Of a DNA stretch of 64,000 nt, positions 46,501 through 59,529 are shown piece after piece; positions within the stretch are counted from its first letter, which is position 1, and each line of letters opens with the position of its first letter. The translations under genes and the position numbers were made by a program. The stretch is from positions 13,346,719 through 13,410,718 of the forward strand of contig OX030956.1 of the NCBI GenBank assembly GCA_943735955.1. The letters run 5' to 3'. Below the pieces are notes generated by a model. The model ran no database searches. It was not told the DNA's origin and worked only from the letters and a program-made list of their open reading frames with translations. The stretch is from Piscicola geometra (lineage: Eukaryota > Annelida > Clitellata > Hirudinida > Piscicolidae).

Positions 46501-49500
46501 ATGGCAGAGAAGGTGGACATAAACAGTGCAGGCCTGGCAGAGTGGAGGCGGCTGCGAGGAGTTGGTCCAACCAGGGCCCTTGCCATCCTCAAACTTAAAA
46601 AAGTGCATTTCAATCTTAGTTTCCAATTTAGTTAATTGTTATTATATTTATTATTTATAGTCTTATGATTATGATTTTGGTAATGATGGTGATGATAATA
46701 ACAATGATGAAGATCATCATTACACAAACAAAAAACCCATGATGCAGAAACTGGGTGTGTTCAGGAGCATTTCTGACCTGCTCGAGGTGCCGGGTCTCGG
46801 TCAGAAGTTCATCGAGCGGCACAGCAATGAGTTGGTGTGCAAGCCGCCACGAAGGACTGCTGCTGCCACCACAGTCAGGTGGGTTCGTTCGTTTGCCGAG
46901 GGGTGCTTGCAGTGATGGGAGATGCGTATGTATGAAATGAATGGGATGGAGATATTGATAATGATGATGGTGATACATATGTATGAAATGAAGGGGATGG
47001 AGATATTGATGATGATGATGATGGTGATACATATGTATAAAATGAATGGGATGGAGATGGTGGTGATGATGATAATGTTGGTGGTGATACATATGTATAA
47101 AATGAATGGGATGGGGATGGTGGTAGTGATAATGATAATGACAATGATGATAAAAATGATGAAGTAGACAACTGACCCCCTCACAGGGAGTTGCGGAGTA
47201 GCAATAGCAGGCCTGCACTGAAGAGGAAACTAGAGCAGGAGGAGGAGGTGGTCAGACAGACCGGTCAACCGCCCACCAGGAGACGCCTCAAGGTGGCCAC
47301 TCGCAAGTCACCACAGCGTCACCACGCCAACGAGGTGGAAGAGGAGGTGGAGGAGGCGGTCAGTACGTCTCAACAGCAGCCTCTGCAGCAACAGCAGCCA
47401 CTAAGCAGCATGTCACTCCGCTCCAAACACTTCAGCCACAAGCCACAGGTTGCCCATCTATGTGCATTGCATCATCCATTTTATACAACTCATCATACTT
47501 CTTGCATCACATCTTGAGAAATCCACATGCCCTGACAGAAGAGCACAAAGAGAGACAAACACAACGTCACAGACAAGCAGACGAGAACTCTCCAAGCAGC
47601 CATTGTTTCTTCACAAAGGTCAGTTAAAGAGGGTTTCGCCCCTTTGTGATGACGTTGCATTGAGTGCATTGAGGCTTTCTGTGGCGTGGTTGAAGCGTTT
47701 CCCTTGAGTCATCAATGAACCTGTGTCCCATGCCAAGTCTGCAACTAATACCCTAGCCTCCACTACCACTGCAACTACAACAACCTCTGTAACCACTACC
47801 ACTGCAACTACCACAACCTCTGTAACCACTACCACTGCAATTACCACCACCATTGCAACTACTATCACTAAAAAAACCACCACAACAACAACCCCCACAG
47901 GGACGACACTCAATGCAATGAAGAGATGCTGATCACATCAACAGAGCATCTGCCCTCCCAGCAGCAGCACAAGACATCCAGAAGCCAACACCACCTCGAG
48001 ATAAGCCAATGGCTCGAAACCTTCATGGTTGGTTGTTATTCTAAGGTGCTGTTTAACAAATTTCAAGAATTTCGTTCTTTTGAGTTTTCTAGCCAGTTTG
48101 TTCACCAGGAGCATTATCGAAAACTTAAAAGCCACAAGAGCATTACACCTCACACTTTTTTATGATTTTTTTTTTTTCAAAATTCGTTGCGCACTATACA
48201 TTGAATCCATTAAACCACCAGCAGGCAGAACCACACACCGACACACACACAGCAATACACACACACACACACACACACACACAGCAACACACACACACAC
48301 ACCACAGTCATGGGGCAGCGGCACAAAGATGCAGGCGCTGGACAGACTGATGGCGGTGTGCGGGGGCAGTGAGGTGAGGCACGTGATGCAGGTGATAGAG
48401 CCGCAGTTCCAGCGGGACTTCATCTCTCTTCTGCCCAAGGAGGTGGTGTGGTGGTAGTAGTGATATTGGCGTTGGGATATTTGGTTGTTGTGGTGATGTG
48501 GTGAGGGGGTGTTGTTGTTTGGGTTGTGGTGGTGTTTTTTTAGTGGTGATTCTGATGGTGATGTTGTAATTGTTGTTGGGGTATTGTTGGTCACACACCC
48601 ACACTCACATACAACCCCTCACTCAAACATAAACCCGCTCACACACTTACACCCTCTCACTCACACCCTCTCACTCACACCCTCTCACGCACACCCTCTC
48701 ACTCACACCCTCTCACTCACACCCTCTCACGCACACCCTCTCACTCACACCCTCTCACTCACACCCTCTCACTCACACCCTCTCACTCACACCCTCTCAC
48801 TCACACCCTCTCACTCACACCCTCTCACTCACACCCTCTCACGCACACCCTCTCACTCACACCCTCTCACGCACACCCTCTCACGCACACCCTCTCACTC
48901 ACACCCTCTCACTCACACCCTCTCACGCACACCCTCTCACTCACACCCTCTCACTCACACCCTCTCACTCACACCCTCTCACTCACACCCTCTCACGCAC
49001 ACCTTCTCACTCACACCCTCTCACTCACACCCTCTCACTCACACCCTCTCACTCACACCCTCTCACTCACACCCTCTCACTCACACCCTCTCACTCACAC
49101 CCTCTCACTCACACCCTCTCACTCACACCCTCTCACTCACACCCTCTCACTCACACCCTCTCACGCACACCCTCTCACTCACACCCTCTCACGCACACCC
49201 TCTCACTCACACCCTCTCACGCACACCCTCTCACTCACACCCTCTCACTCACACCCTCTCACTCACACCCTCTCACTCACACCCTCTCACGCACACCCTC
49301 TCACTCACACCCTCTCACGCACACCCTCTCACGCACACCCTCTCACTCACACCCTCTCACTCACACCCTCTCACTCACACCCTCTCACTCACACCCTCTC
49401 ACTCACACCCTCTCACTCACACCCTCTCACTCACACCCTCTCACTCACACCCTCTCACTCACACCCTCTCACGCACACCCTCTCACTCACACCCTCTCAC

Positions 49501-50207
49501 TCACACCCTCTCACGCACACCCTCTCACTCACACCCTCTCACTCACACCCTCTCACTCACACCCTCTCACTCACACCCTCTCACTCACACCCTCTCACTC
49601 ACACCCTCTCACGCACACCCTCTCACTCACACCCTCTCACTCACACCCTCTCACTTACACCCTCTCACTCACACCCTCTCACTCACACCCTCTCACTCAC
49701 ACCCTCTCACTCACACCCTCTCACTCACACCCTCTCACTCACACCCTCTCACTCACACCCTCTCACGCACACCCTCTCACTCACACCCTCTCACTCACAC
49801 CCTCTCACGCACACCCTCTCACTCACACCCTCTCACGCACACCCTCTCACTCACACCCTCTCACGCACACCCTCTCACTCACACCCTCTCACTCACACCC
49901 TCTCACTCACACCCTCTCACTCACACCCTCTCACTCACACCCTCTCACTCACACCCTCTCACTCACACCCTCTCACGCACACCCTCTCACTCACACCCTC
50001 TCACGCACACCCTCTCACTCACACCCTCTCACGCACACCCTCTCACGCACACATACACGCACACAGTTGGCACTGTACGTGTTATCCTTCCTGGAGGCAA
50101 GGGACCTCTTGAGCGCTGCACAGACGTGCTCTTACTGGCACACCCTTGCCGAAGATAACCTCCTGTGGAAGGAGAAGTGCCAGGAGGAAGGTGTGTGTGC
50201 GTGTGTG

Positions 50208-50250
<43 letters not shown>

Positions 50251-50289
50251 TTGTGTGTGTCTGTATGTGTGTGTGTTTGTGTGTGTGTT

Positions 50290-50344
<55 letters not shown>

Positions 50345-53300
50345 TTGGGATAGCTCATTCAGGAGAAACACTTTTTCCAAATTATTGATTTTCAGTATCC
50401 GCTCTTTCTTCTTTACTCCACGCAACCACACACCAAAAAAACGACCAACCACTCATCCAACCACCCGCCCGCCATATACCCTGACACACACACACAAGAA
50501 AACAGACACACACACACACACACAAGAACACACACAAACACACACACCCACACCCACCCCTTCTCCCACCCACACAGACATCACGGAGTCCCTGGTCTAC
50601 GCGGGCAGTTGCGGCAGAGGGCGCAAGGGGGGCCAGCAGCAGCAGCAGCAAGTGGCTCCCCCCTCGTTGAGGGGCTGTACTGGCTCCTCCTTCAAGTGTC
50701 TCTACCTCAGACAGAAGATGATCGAACACAACTGGAAGACCGCCCATCGGACCCCTAAGGTGGTGGGGTGGATGTGGTGCGTCAATGGATTATGGGTTGA
50801 TGATGGTGGGTGGATTAGGGAGATGGGGTGAGGTTGATGAGAGGGTGAGAGAATATAGAGTTGTTGATGGATGATAGGAGGTGGGTAGTGGAGATGGGTA
50901 ATGATGGTTGTTAATGGCGACTCAAGAAAACACCACAACAAAGACCACCACCACACCAACAACCACCACAACAACAACCACCACAACAACAACCACCACA
51001 ACAACAACCACCACAACAACAACCACTACAACTACCACAACAACCACCACAACAACAACCACCACAACAACAACCACTACAACAACAACCACCACAGCAA
51101 CAACCACCACAGCAACAACCACCACAACAACAACCACTACAACTACCACAACAACCACCACTACCACTCCACACAGGTGCTGAAGGGGCACGACGACCAC
51201 GTGATCACATGTCTGGAGTTCTCGGGCAGCAAGATCGTCTCAGGCAGTGACGACAACACCCTCAAGGTGTGGTCAGCCACCACTGGACGGGTGAGTATCA
51301 AACACGCTATTTTGTTGTCTTGTTGTTGTTACTATGTTTGTATTTTTTCTCTGTGTTTTGTGTGTGTTTTTATTCATGTTTGTGTGTTTTTCTATTTTCG
51401 TTTATTGTTGGTATTTTTGAAATGCGTTTTTTGGTTAAGCTGTCATGTGTTTTTTCTTTTTATATGTATGCTGATATTGCTGCTGTACACAAATACTACA
51501 ACAACTACACAAATACTACACCATCAACCCCCCCTTCAACCACCACATCTCCCCCCTCCCATACCACCAACCTCCAACCGCACCACCAACCTTCAACCAC
51601 ACCACCAACCACACCACACCACCAACTACACCACCAACCACACCACACCACCAACCACACCACACCACCAACCACACCACCAATCACACCACACCACCAA
51701 CCACACCACACCACTAACCTTCAACCACACCACCAATCACACCACACCACCAATCACACCACACCACCAACCACACCACCAACCACACCACCAACCACAC
51801 CAATCACACCACACCACCAACCACACCACACCACCAACCACAACACACCACCAACCACACCACACCAATCACACCACACCACCAACCACACCAACCACAC
51901 CACACCACCAACCACAACACACCACCAACCACACCACACCAATCACACCACATCACACCACCAACCACACCACCTATCACACCAACCACACCACCTATCA
52001 CACCACCAACCACACCACCCTCTGACTACAGTGTCTGAGGACGTTGTGGGGTCACACAGGGGGCGTGTGGTCGTCGCAAATGAGTGGCTCTCTCATCATC
52101 AGTGGTTCTACCGACCGCACGTTGAGGGTTTGGAACGCCGAGACGGGTGTCTGCAAGCACACACTAAGTGGCCACACTTCAACTGTTCGCTGCATGCATC
52201 TTCACAATAAGAGGTGTGTGTGTTTTTGTGTGTGTGTTTTTTTGTCTGTTTTTTTGTCTGTTTGTTTGTGTGTTTGTTTGTTTTTTTTTGTTTTTGTGTG
52301 TTTGTTTTCTTGTGTGTTTTATGTGTATAACTTGTATGCAGCTAGTTGATCAACTTTCATTGAAAATATAAACACACAAATTAATACACACGGCCACATA
52401 AAAAACACATACACACATAACACTCCATAAAAAGACAAACAAACACCCATTCACGCAAAAACACACACACACACACAAACAAACACAGGGTTGTGAGTGG
52501 CTCTAGGGACGCCACGTTGCGGGTGTGGGACGTCGAGAGTGGCGAATGCCTGCACATCCTGATAGGTCACGTGGCAGCCGTGAGGTGTGTCCAGTACGAC
52601 GGGGTGAGGGTGGTGTCGGGGGGGTATGACTACATGGTCAAGATATGGGACCCTGAGTCGGAAACCTGCCTACAGAACCTCTCGGGCCACACCAACCGGG
52701 TCTACTCGCTGCAGGTTTGTGTGCCTTTTTAATTGGCCATTCTCCCATAACTGGTTCCATCAGTATTTATCTTCAGCGTTTCTTCTCAAACTTTTTTTTC
52801 TTCTCTTAAAATAATTTTTTTTCACACAACCCACATACAACCACCACGTCACACCACTATAAGAAAACAGCACTTTACCACAAAATCACGTTGTACCACC
52901 ACCACACCGCACCTAAACCACCACCCAACCATCACCACACCAAACCTAAACCACCAACCGCCACACAAATACACCAAAACAACCAACCACCACAGTTCGA
53001 CGGCACACACATCGTGAGCGGCAGTCTGGACACGTCAATCCGGGTGTGGAATGTTGAGTCTGGCGTGTGCGTGCAGACCCTCATAGGCCACCAGTCGCTC
53101 ACCAGCGGCATGGAGCTCAAGGTTGTTCTTGTCACCAGCCAATCTCACCATTATCCTCTTGAAACATTACCCTCCCAAGCACTTCACTCCAACTTCACCA
53201 TCATCCCAAACCATTGTTTTCATAGCTCATCATCCTGTTTACACCATCACCCCTATAACACCATTATTAGCTACATCACACCAACTACACCATCATCCCC

Positions 53301-53368
53301 ATAGCGCAATCATTAGGTATATCATCACAACTACATCACACTACAACCACACCACACCATAATGTCTA

Positions 53369-53466
<98 letters not shown>

Positions 53467-53470
53467 ACAT

Positions 53471-53537
<67 letters not shown>

Positions 53538-54593
53538 AGAACAACATCTTGGTCTCGGGCAACGCAGACTCGACCGTCAAGGTGTGGAACATCTCCACAG
53601 GGCAGTGCCTCCAAACGCTGCATGGTTCGTTGGCATCATCATCGTCTTCATCATCTTCTTCATCGTCTTCATTATCGTCTTCATCATCGTCTTCATCATC
53701 AGCGCACAAGCATCATTCTCATCTTGTCATCTTCTCTTCATATTTCAGCTGCCAGCCTTCCACACTACCACCTTTCACACCAACCAACCACACTACCACT
53801 TCTCTCACCAACCAACCACACTACCACTTCTCTCACCAACCAACCACACTACCACTTCTCTCACCAACCAACCAACCACACTACCACTTCTCTCACCAAC
53901 CAACCACACTACCACTTCTCTCACCAACCAACCAACCACACTACCACTTCTCTCACCAACCAACCAACCACACTACCACTTCTCTCACCAACCAACCAAC
54001 CACACTACCACTTCTCTCACCAACCAACCAACCACACTACCACTTCTCTCACCAACCAACCAACCACACTACCACTTCTCTCACCAACCAACCAACCAAC
54101 CACACTACCACTTCTCTCACCAACCAACCAACCAACCACACTACCACTTCTCTCACCAATCAACCAACCACACTACCACTTCTCTCACCAACCAACCAAC
54201 CAACCACACTACCACTTCTCTCACCAACCAACCACCTACCCAGGCCCCAACAAGCACTTGAGCGCTGTGACGTGTCTGCAGTTCAACGGCAACCTCATCA
54301 TCACCAGCTCGGACGACGGCACCGTGAAACTATGGGACCTGCGTAGTGGCGAGTTCATTCGGAACCTAGTTGCGCTCGAGAGTGGCGGTAGCGGTGGCGT
54401 GGTGTGGCGCATTCGCTGCAGCAACACCAAGGTCGTCTGTGCAGTCGGCAGTCGCAACGGCACCGAAGACACCAAACTCCTCGTCATCGACTTCGGCATC
54501 ATCGACGACGAGGCCGCCACCACCGCTCAAACCACCCTTCCCGCCACCACACCCATTCCCGCCCTGCCTCCTCCTTCAGGCAGACACAACTAA
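46501..54593 (+). CDS. FBXW7: FBXW7 (F-box/WD40, CDC4 family) with N-terminal helix-hairpin-helix module, 770 aa
   Basis: Fourteen exons: 46501-46602, 46661-46878, 47187-47448, 47539-47618, 47901-48027, 48308-48442, 50067-50190, 50578-50759, 51177-51290, 52032-52213, 52489-52714, 52996-53121, 53540-53624, 54244-54593. All phases agree (770 residues). Exons 1-2 encode [20 protein letters not shown] and [18 protein letters not shown], a ComEA-like HhH pair. Exons 3-5 are basic/Gln-rich with LKRKLEQ. The dimerisation segment (EISQWLETF to [17 protein letters not shown]) and F-box ([15 protein letters not shown]) lie near residues 255-350. WD repeats fill about 411-735. The Arg positions that bind phosphodegrons in human (DRTL, TVRC, DATLR) are all kept. 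It is the substrate receptor of SCF ubiquitin ligase for phosphorylated cyclin E, Myc and Notch. The first ATG follows ATTCCAG, so more 5' exons are possible. Confidence 0.93.
48648..50050. repeat. 14-bp minisatellite, about 100 copies, in FBXW7 intron 6
   Basis: The unit ACCCTCTCACTCAC repeats head to tail for about 1.4 kb. A common variant has G instead of T (CTCACGCAC), mixed irregularly along the array; other changes are rare. Because 14 is not a multiple of 3 and no stop arises, the plus strand is open in all frames, giving a 549-codon frame of [14 protein letters not shown] units that is not a gene. The array ends about 15 bases before the acceptor of FBXW7 exon 7. Confidence 0.97.
50925..51160. 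repeat. AACAACAACCACC repeat in FBXW7 intron 8
   Basis: A 12-base unit (ACCACAACAACA) with trinucleotide sub-structure fills the intron up to the acceptor of exon 9 at 51176. Confidence 0.9.
51540..52015. repeat. ACCACACCACCAACC minisatellite in FBXW7 intron 9
   Basis: Variable 10-15-base units of ACCACACCACCAACC and CCAATCACACC run for nearly 500 bases to the acceptor of exon 10. Open frames through it are not genes. Confidence 0.9.
53372..53536. repeat. (CA)n microsatellite abutting FBXW7 exon 13
   Basis: About 80 CA units with one TCACACATG interruption; the array ends in CACACACCAG, which is the 3' splice site of exon 13. Confidence 0.95.
53785..54235. repeat. 28-36-bp minisatellite with variable CCAA count in FBXW7 intron 13
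   Basis: Each unit is CACTACCACTTCTCTCA followed by two to four copies of CCAA. About 14 units run to just before the CCCAG acceptor of the last FBXW7 exon. The CCAA number changes by whole tetranucleotides. Confidence 0.93.
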
Positions 54594-55871
54594 TCGAACC
54601 TCTCTCGCTGATCCCCCCTCATGGCCACGCTATTCGGCATTCTTTCCATCCCTCACTCTTTCACGAATATTGGCTTTTTGAGTCTCAAAAGCTTTAGCAA
54701 TACTTTGCTGAAACTGAGGCCTAGATCACTTTCGATGCAGTGAGTGTTTGAATCATTTTACTGTTCCCCACGAACCCTCTCCCACTTATAGCTCTAATTT
54801 AAGACATTCATGTGATTGTTTCCACGTTTATTACTATGAATTAATTAATTAATTAATTGATTAATTAACTATTATGTATCATCGGCTTTGAAATTGAATG
54901 GGTGCACAATGACGTGTAAATAGCAGCACCGAAGCGACACTAACAATTGTAAGTATGGGACCTCGATATCATCCTATATTCAGGGCATGTTCTCGTAACG
55001 TTTGCATCTAGTCTTTGTGCGTGTGAGCCCCATCCTTGAGGCACGCACGTCGGCGCACACTTATTTGCATTGAATCCATTTCCATGCTACTCTCCCTGAA
55101 TTGTTTAACACGTTTTTAATTTGTATTGATTTTAGTTATAATAAGGTAGTTGTTTAACACGTTTATTAATTTGTATTGATTTTAGTTATCATAAGTTAGT
55201 TGTAGGTGAACCTCAAAAGAATATTCACTTGGTCATTTTGACTTCAAGGGTTTCACTGAGACCATTGGCACGTCCGATTACCCTTTTTACAGGGCTAAAG
55301 AATTTGTTTATTGATTAAAATAATCCGCTTGCAACGACAAGCAACCACTGTTAGTCGTTGCGACACTTAATACTCATGTTAAACGCAGAATTGAAAAAGA
55401 CAAACTTTAGGCATCAAAATAAAGAGATTCAAAATAGAAAATTTTGTACAAGACATTTTATTTGGTGTATGTATGATGCGAGGGTGGAAGTAGTGGAGGT
55501 GGGTGTGGTGGTAATGGAAGTGGTGAAGGTGGGTGTGGTGGTAATGGAAGTGGTGGAGGTGGGTGTGGTGGTAATGGAAGTGGTGGAGGTGGGTGTGGTT
55601 GTAATGGGAGTGGTGGAGGTGGGTGTGGTGGTAATGGAAGTGGTGGAGGTGGGTGTGGTTGTAATGGGAGTGGTGGGTGTGGGTGTGGTGGAAATGGAAG
55701 TGGTGGAGGTGGGTGTGGTGGTAATGGAAGTGGTGGAGGTGGGTGTGGTGGTAATGGAAGTGGTGGAGGTGGGTGTGATGGTAATGGAAGTGGTGAAGGT
55801 GGAGGTGGTTGTAATGGAAGTGGTGGAGGTGGGTGTGGTGGTAACGGAAGTGGAGGTGGTGTGCAGGCGAG
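54594..55871. other. convergent intergenic region between FBXW7 and PRKAR1
   Basis: Contains the 3' sides of both genes, a (TTAA)n-like run at 54839-54870, a 35-base near duplication (GTTGTTTAACACG to TTGATTTTAGTTAT, at about 55103 and 55150), and the 30-bp minisatellite. No other gene is seen. Confidence 0.5.
55487..55860. repeat. 30-bp minisatellite just downstream of the PRKAR1 stop
   Basis: The unit GGTGGGTGTGGTGGTAATGG plus AAGTGGTGGA repeats about 12 times with point changes. It starts 12 bases beyond the PRKAR1 stop codon (minus strand), so it is probably transcribed in the 3' untranslated region as the pyrimidine/A-rich strand. It creates long open frames on both strands because 30 is divisible by 3; these are not regarded as genes. 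Confidence 0.95.
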
Positions 55872-58412
55872 TCAGACGGTGAGGGAGATGAAGCTGTTGT
55901 AGCGGGAGATGTTGCGTTTGATGATGTCAGAGCAAGGCCCCAGTACCCTCTCAAACCTGCAACAACAACATTGCATCTCTTATAATCTTATATAAATATT
56001 ATAATTATATTATATGATAACATAATATAAATATGATTTAAAACAATCTAGTCAATCTAAAATATCTAAAAATCTAAAAATATAAACTAGAGGTGTCATT
56101 TTCTAAAAAAAGAACTCTTATAAAATCATATATTCTTAAAGCGACACTTATATCCTAAGTGAAAGATGGAAGCACCTGTCACGGTCCATCTTGACACACT
56201 TGAGGGTTCCACTGGCGACCACTGTGGCAGCTCGAGGCCTGTCCAGCAGGAGGGCTATTTCGCCTGGGATGGTGTTGAGATGCTGTCGTTGCTGCGAGAA
56301 GAATCTTGCTGTACCATTAAAATTGTATTGTAAACCAATCTATCATAATTAATTAATAATCACCAAAAAATAATTCTTAATTTCCTCGCAATTGTGTTGC
56401 CGCCTAAACACTACGTTCGACAAGATGGCGTCTTAATACTTTGAAGTTTTTTAAATAGCGCCAAAGATCAGCACCTGGCGATGGTGAGAATACAAAAAAG
56501 AGGTCAAGGTCATGGTAGGACAAACCAAAGTAGTCGGAGGGACCCAGCCTGCCAACCACCACAGCTTCTGTACCTTCAGAGCTTTTTTGGTAGACCACTG
56601 CGTTGCCCTGTGTTGTGGAAGTGGTGTTGTGGTGTCATTGTGTGGCAGAAGTGTTGTTGTAGTCTTATGTCACACCAGCACACAACACATCACACCACAC
56701 CAAAACACACCACACAAACAACATCCCACCTATCCACACACACTACCCCACCACCACACACAACGCCCCGCCACACACACCTCAAGGATGATGAAGAACT
56801 CCTCCCCAGCCTCTCCCTGCCTCACGATCTCTTCCTGGTCTTCAAACTGCACCGGCTCCAGCACGTCTGCCACCGCATGACGCTCCCACAAGTCCAAACT
56901 CTCTGTTCGTTCGTGTGTGTGTGTGTGTGTGTGTGTGGGTGTGTGTGTGTGTGTATGTGTGTGTGGGTGTGGGTGTGTGTGGCTTCATAGGTGGCATACC
57001 TAAGATGGAGACCTTGGAGAGGAATTCTTCGTACATGCGACGTTTCCTGATCGTGCTGCCCTGTGGTGGCACAGCGATCATCATCATTATCATTGCCATC
57101 ATCATCATTATCATTGCCATCATCATCATTATCATTGCCATCATCATCATTATCATTGCCACCATCATCATCATTTATGTTTAAAATACACAAAATGAAA
57201 CACACAGCATACAAACACAGCATACAAACACAGCATACAAACACAGCATACAAACACAGCATACAAAACACAGCATACAAACACAGCATACAAACACAGC
57301 ATACAAACACAGCATACAAAACACAGAATACAAAACACATCATACCTAACACAGCGTAAAAAGACAATACAAAACATAGCATACCATCAGAATCCTCCTA
57401 TAAGAGTCCCTGTCAATGCCCCACAACTTTACATCTGACTTCGCCTGAGAGCGTATGTGTGTGTTTGTGGATGTGTTTGTTCACGTATGTGTGTCATTTC
57501 GTGTGTGTGTTTATGTATGTGTGGATTTTATGCACTCAATCCTAGCCATTGGTCAAATCAAGTAATTAAACACTAATATTAATGATAATTACGACAACGA
57601 TGATGATGATGATGATGACGACAACGATGATGATGACGACGATAATGATGATGACAACAACGACGACGATGATGATGATGATGATGATGATGACGACAAC
57701 GATGATGATGATAATGATGATGATGATGGTAGCGATGATGATGATGCACCTTGACAGTGGCGGCTCGGGGCGTGCCATAGATGAGGGCAAGTTCTCCGAA
57801 GCTGCCTCCGTCGCTGATGACGTTGATCACCTTGTTCTCCAGCAGTACCTGTGAGATTGTTGTGTGTTGTTGTGGGCATGATGTTGTTGTGGTTGTGATT
57901 GGTATTGTTGTGGGGATGATGTTGTTGTGGGGATGATGTTGTTGAGGTTGTGGTTGGTGTTGATGTGTGGTGGAATTATATTTCTGGTTTTGTAGGGGAG
58001 GTTTTTTTTGTAGTGCGGTGTGATGGGGATGATGTTGTGGTGGTTGAGTTGTTGAAAAGATGATGTTGTTGTTGTGGTGGAGTTGTTGTTGGGGTGTGGT
58101 GGAGTTGTTGTTGGGTGATGTGTTGCTATGAGGGTTGTTGTGTTGGAATGTGCATGTGAGGGTTGGTGGAGGAAAGTGGTGGTGGGGGGGGGGAATGGTT
58201 GTGGGAGGGAGAGTGATGGTGGTAGAGAAAATGCGAGTGGAGGAGGGGGTGGTGGATAAAAGGCTCACTTGATCGAACCTCAACAGTGCCTTGGTCGATA
58301 ACATAGAAGTTGTCACCCTCGTCACCTGTATCATTATTTTACATATTATTATTATTATTATTATTATTAGTAGTAGTAGTAGTAGTAGTAGTAATATTAG
58401 TAGTAGTAGTAA

Positions 58413-58483
<71 letters not shown>

Positions 58484-58502
58484 ATATTAGTAGTAGTAGT
58501 AA

Positions 58503-58592
<90 letters not shown>

Positions 58593-59452
58593 AAGTATTA
58601 GCAGCAGCAGTAGTAGTAGCAGCAGAAGCAGTAGTAGCTGTAGCTGTAGTCGTAGCACCTTTCTGGATGATGATTTCTCCGGCATGTCGGTGCACGGGGA
58701 ACATGGCGTCGAAGATGTCACTCCTCTCAGCATCGTCGAGGTGCAGGAAGAGGACGTTCTTTGAGAGTGCCCTCGACAGAGCCACCATCGTCTTGTAGTC
58801 CTTCGGAACCACCTGCAGCCATCGTTATAGTTATCATCATCATCATCATCTTCGTTATCCTCCTTCTCTTCCAACCAAGCAGGCATTCATCACGCTTTAA
58901 AGCCACCACCGTGTACCCAGCATGCATCCACCACTCTATTGGACACAACCATCAACTCACCACCACCTCCTGCTGGACTCCACCATGCATCTAGCTGCAT
59001 CTAGAGACAACCAAGAACCTACCCCCACATAGAAACACACCACCTACCACCCCTTTAAAAAACCCCCATGCACCAACTCACCCCACCCCCTCACACACAC
59101 CCTCTTGACGTAGAAGAGGGCGTCCTGGTCGAGGATCACCTCCGATGAAACTCCGCCCCTCCTCCGCGACGGTCCTGTCTGGTACTGCATCAACTCATCT
59201 TCCTGCTCCTCTATCGAGTTCACTGACGTCTTCACTAGTGCCTCCTTGTGTGTGTGTGTGGGGTGTGTGTGTATGTTAGTGGGTATTGGTAGGTGTGTGT
59301 ATGTGTGTTGGGTGTGTAAATTTGTGTGTGTGTGTGTGTGTGGGTGTGTTGGGGTGTAAGTTTGTGTGTATGTGTGTGTTAAGTGTGTTGGGTGTGTGTG
59401 TGTGTGTGTGTAAGCTTGTGTTGGATGAATGTGTGTATGTGTCTGTGTGTAT

Positions 59453-59529
<77 letters not shown>

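Noticed and set aside
48648..50050. CRISPR-like regular array
   Set aside because: There are no unique spacers; units are contiguous 14-mers in an intron of an animal gene.
48509..50158. 549-codon open frame of [14 protein letters not shown] units
   Set aside because: It is the 14-bp minisatellite read through in one of three open frames; it begins inside one FBXW7 intron and ends across exon 7 in the wrong frame.
53362..54346. Long frames with [10 protein letters not shown] repeats
   Set aside because: Real FBXW7 exons 13 and 14 sit at the ends; the middle is the CACTACCACTTCTCTCA minisatellite intron.
55358..55954. 174- and 191-codon Val/Gly and His/Tyr repeat frames
   Set aside because: The 30-bp unit keeps the frame open on both strands; only the last PRKAR1 exon is coding.
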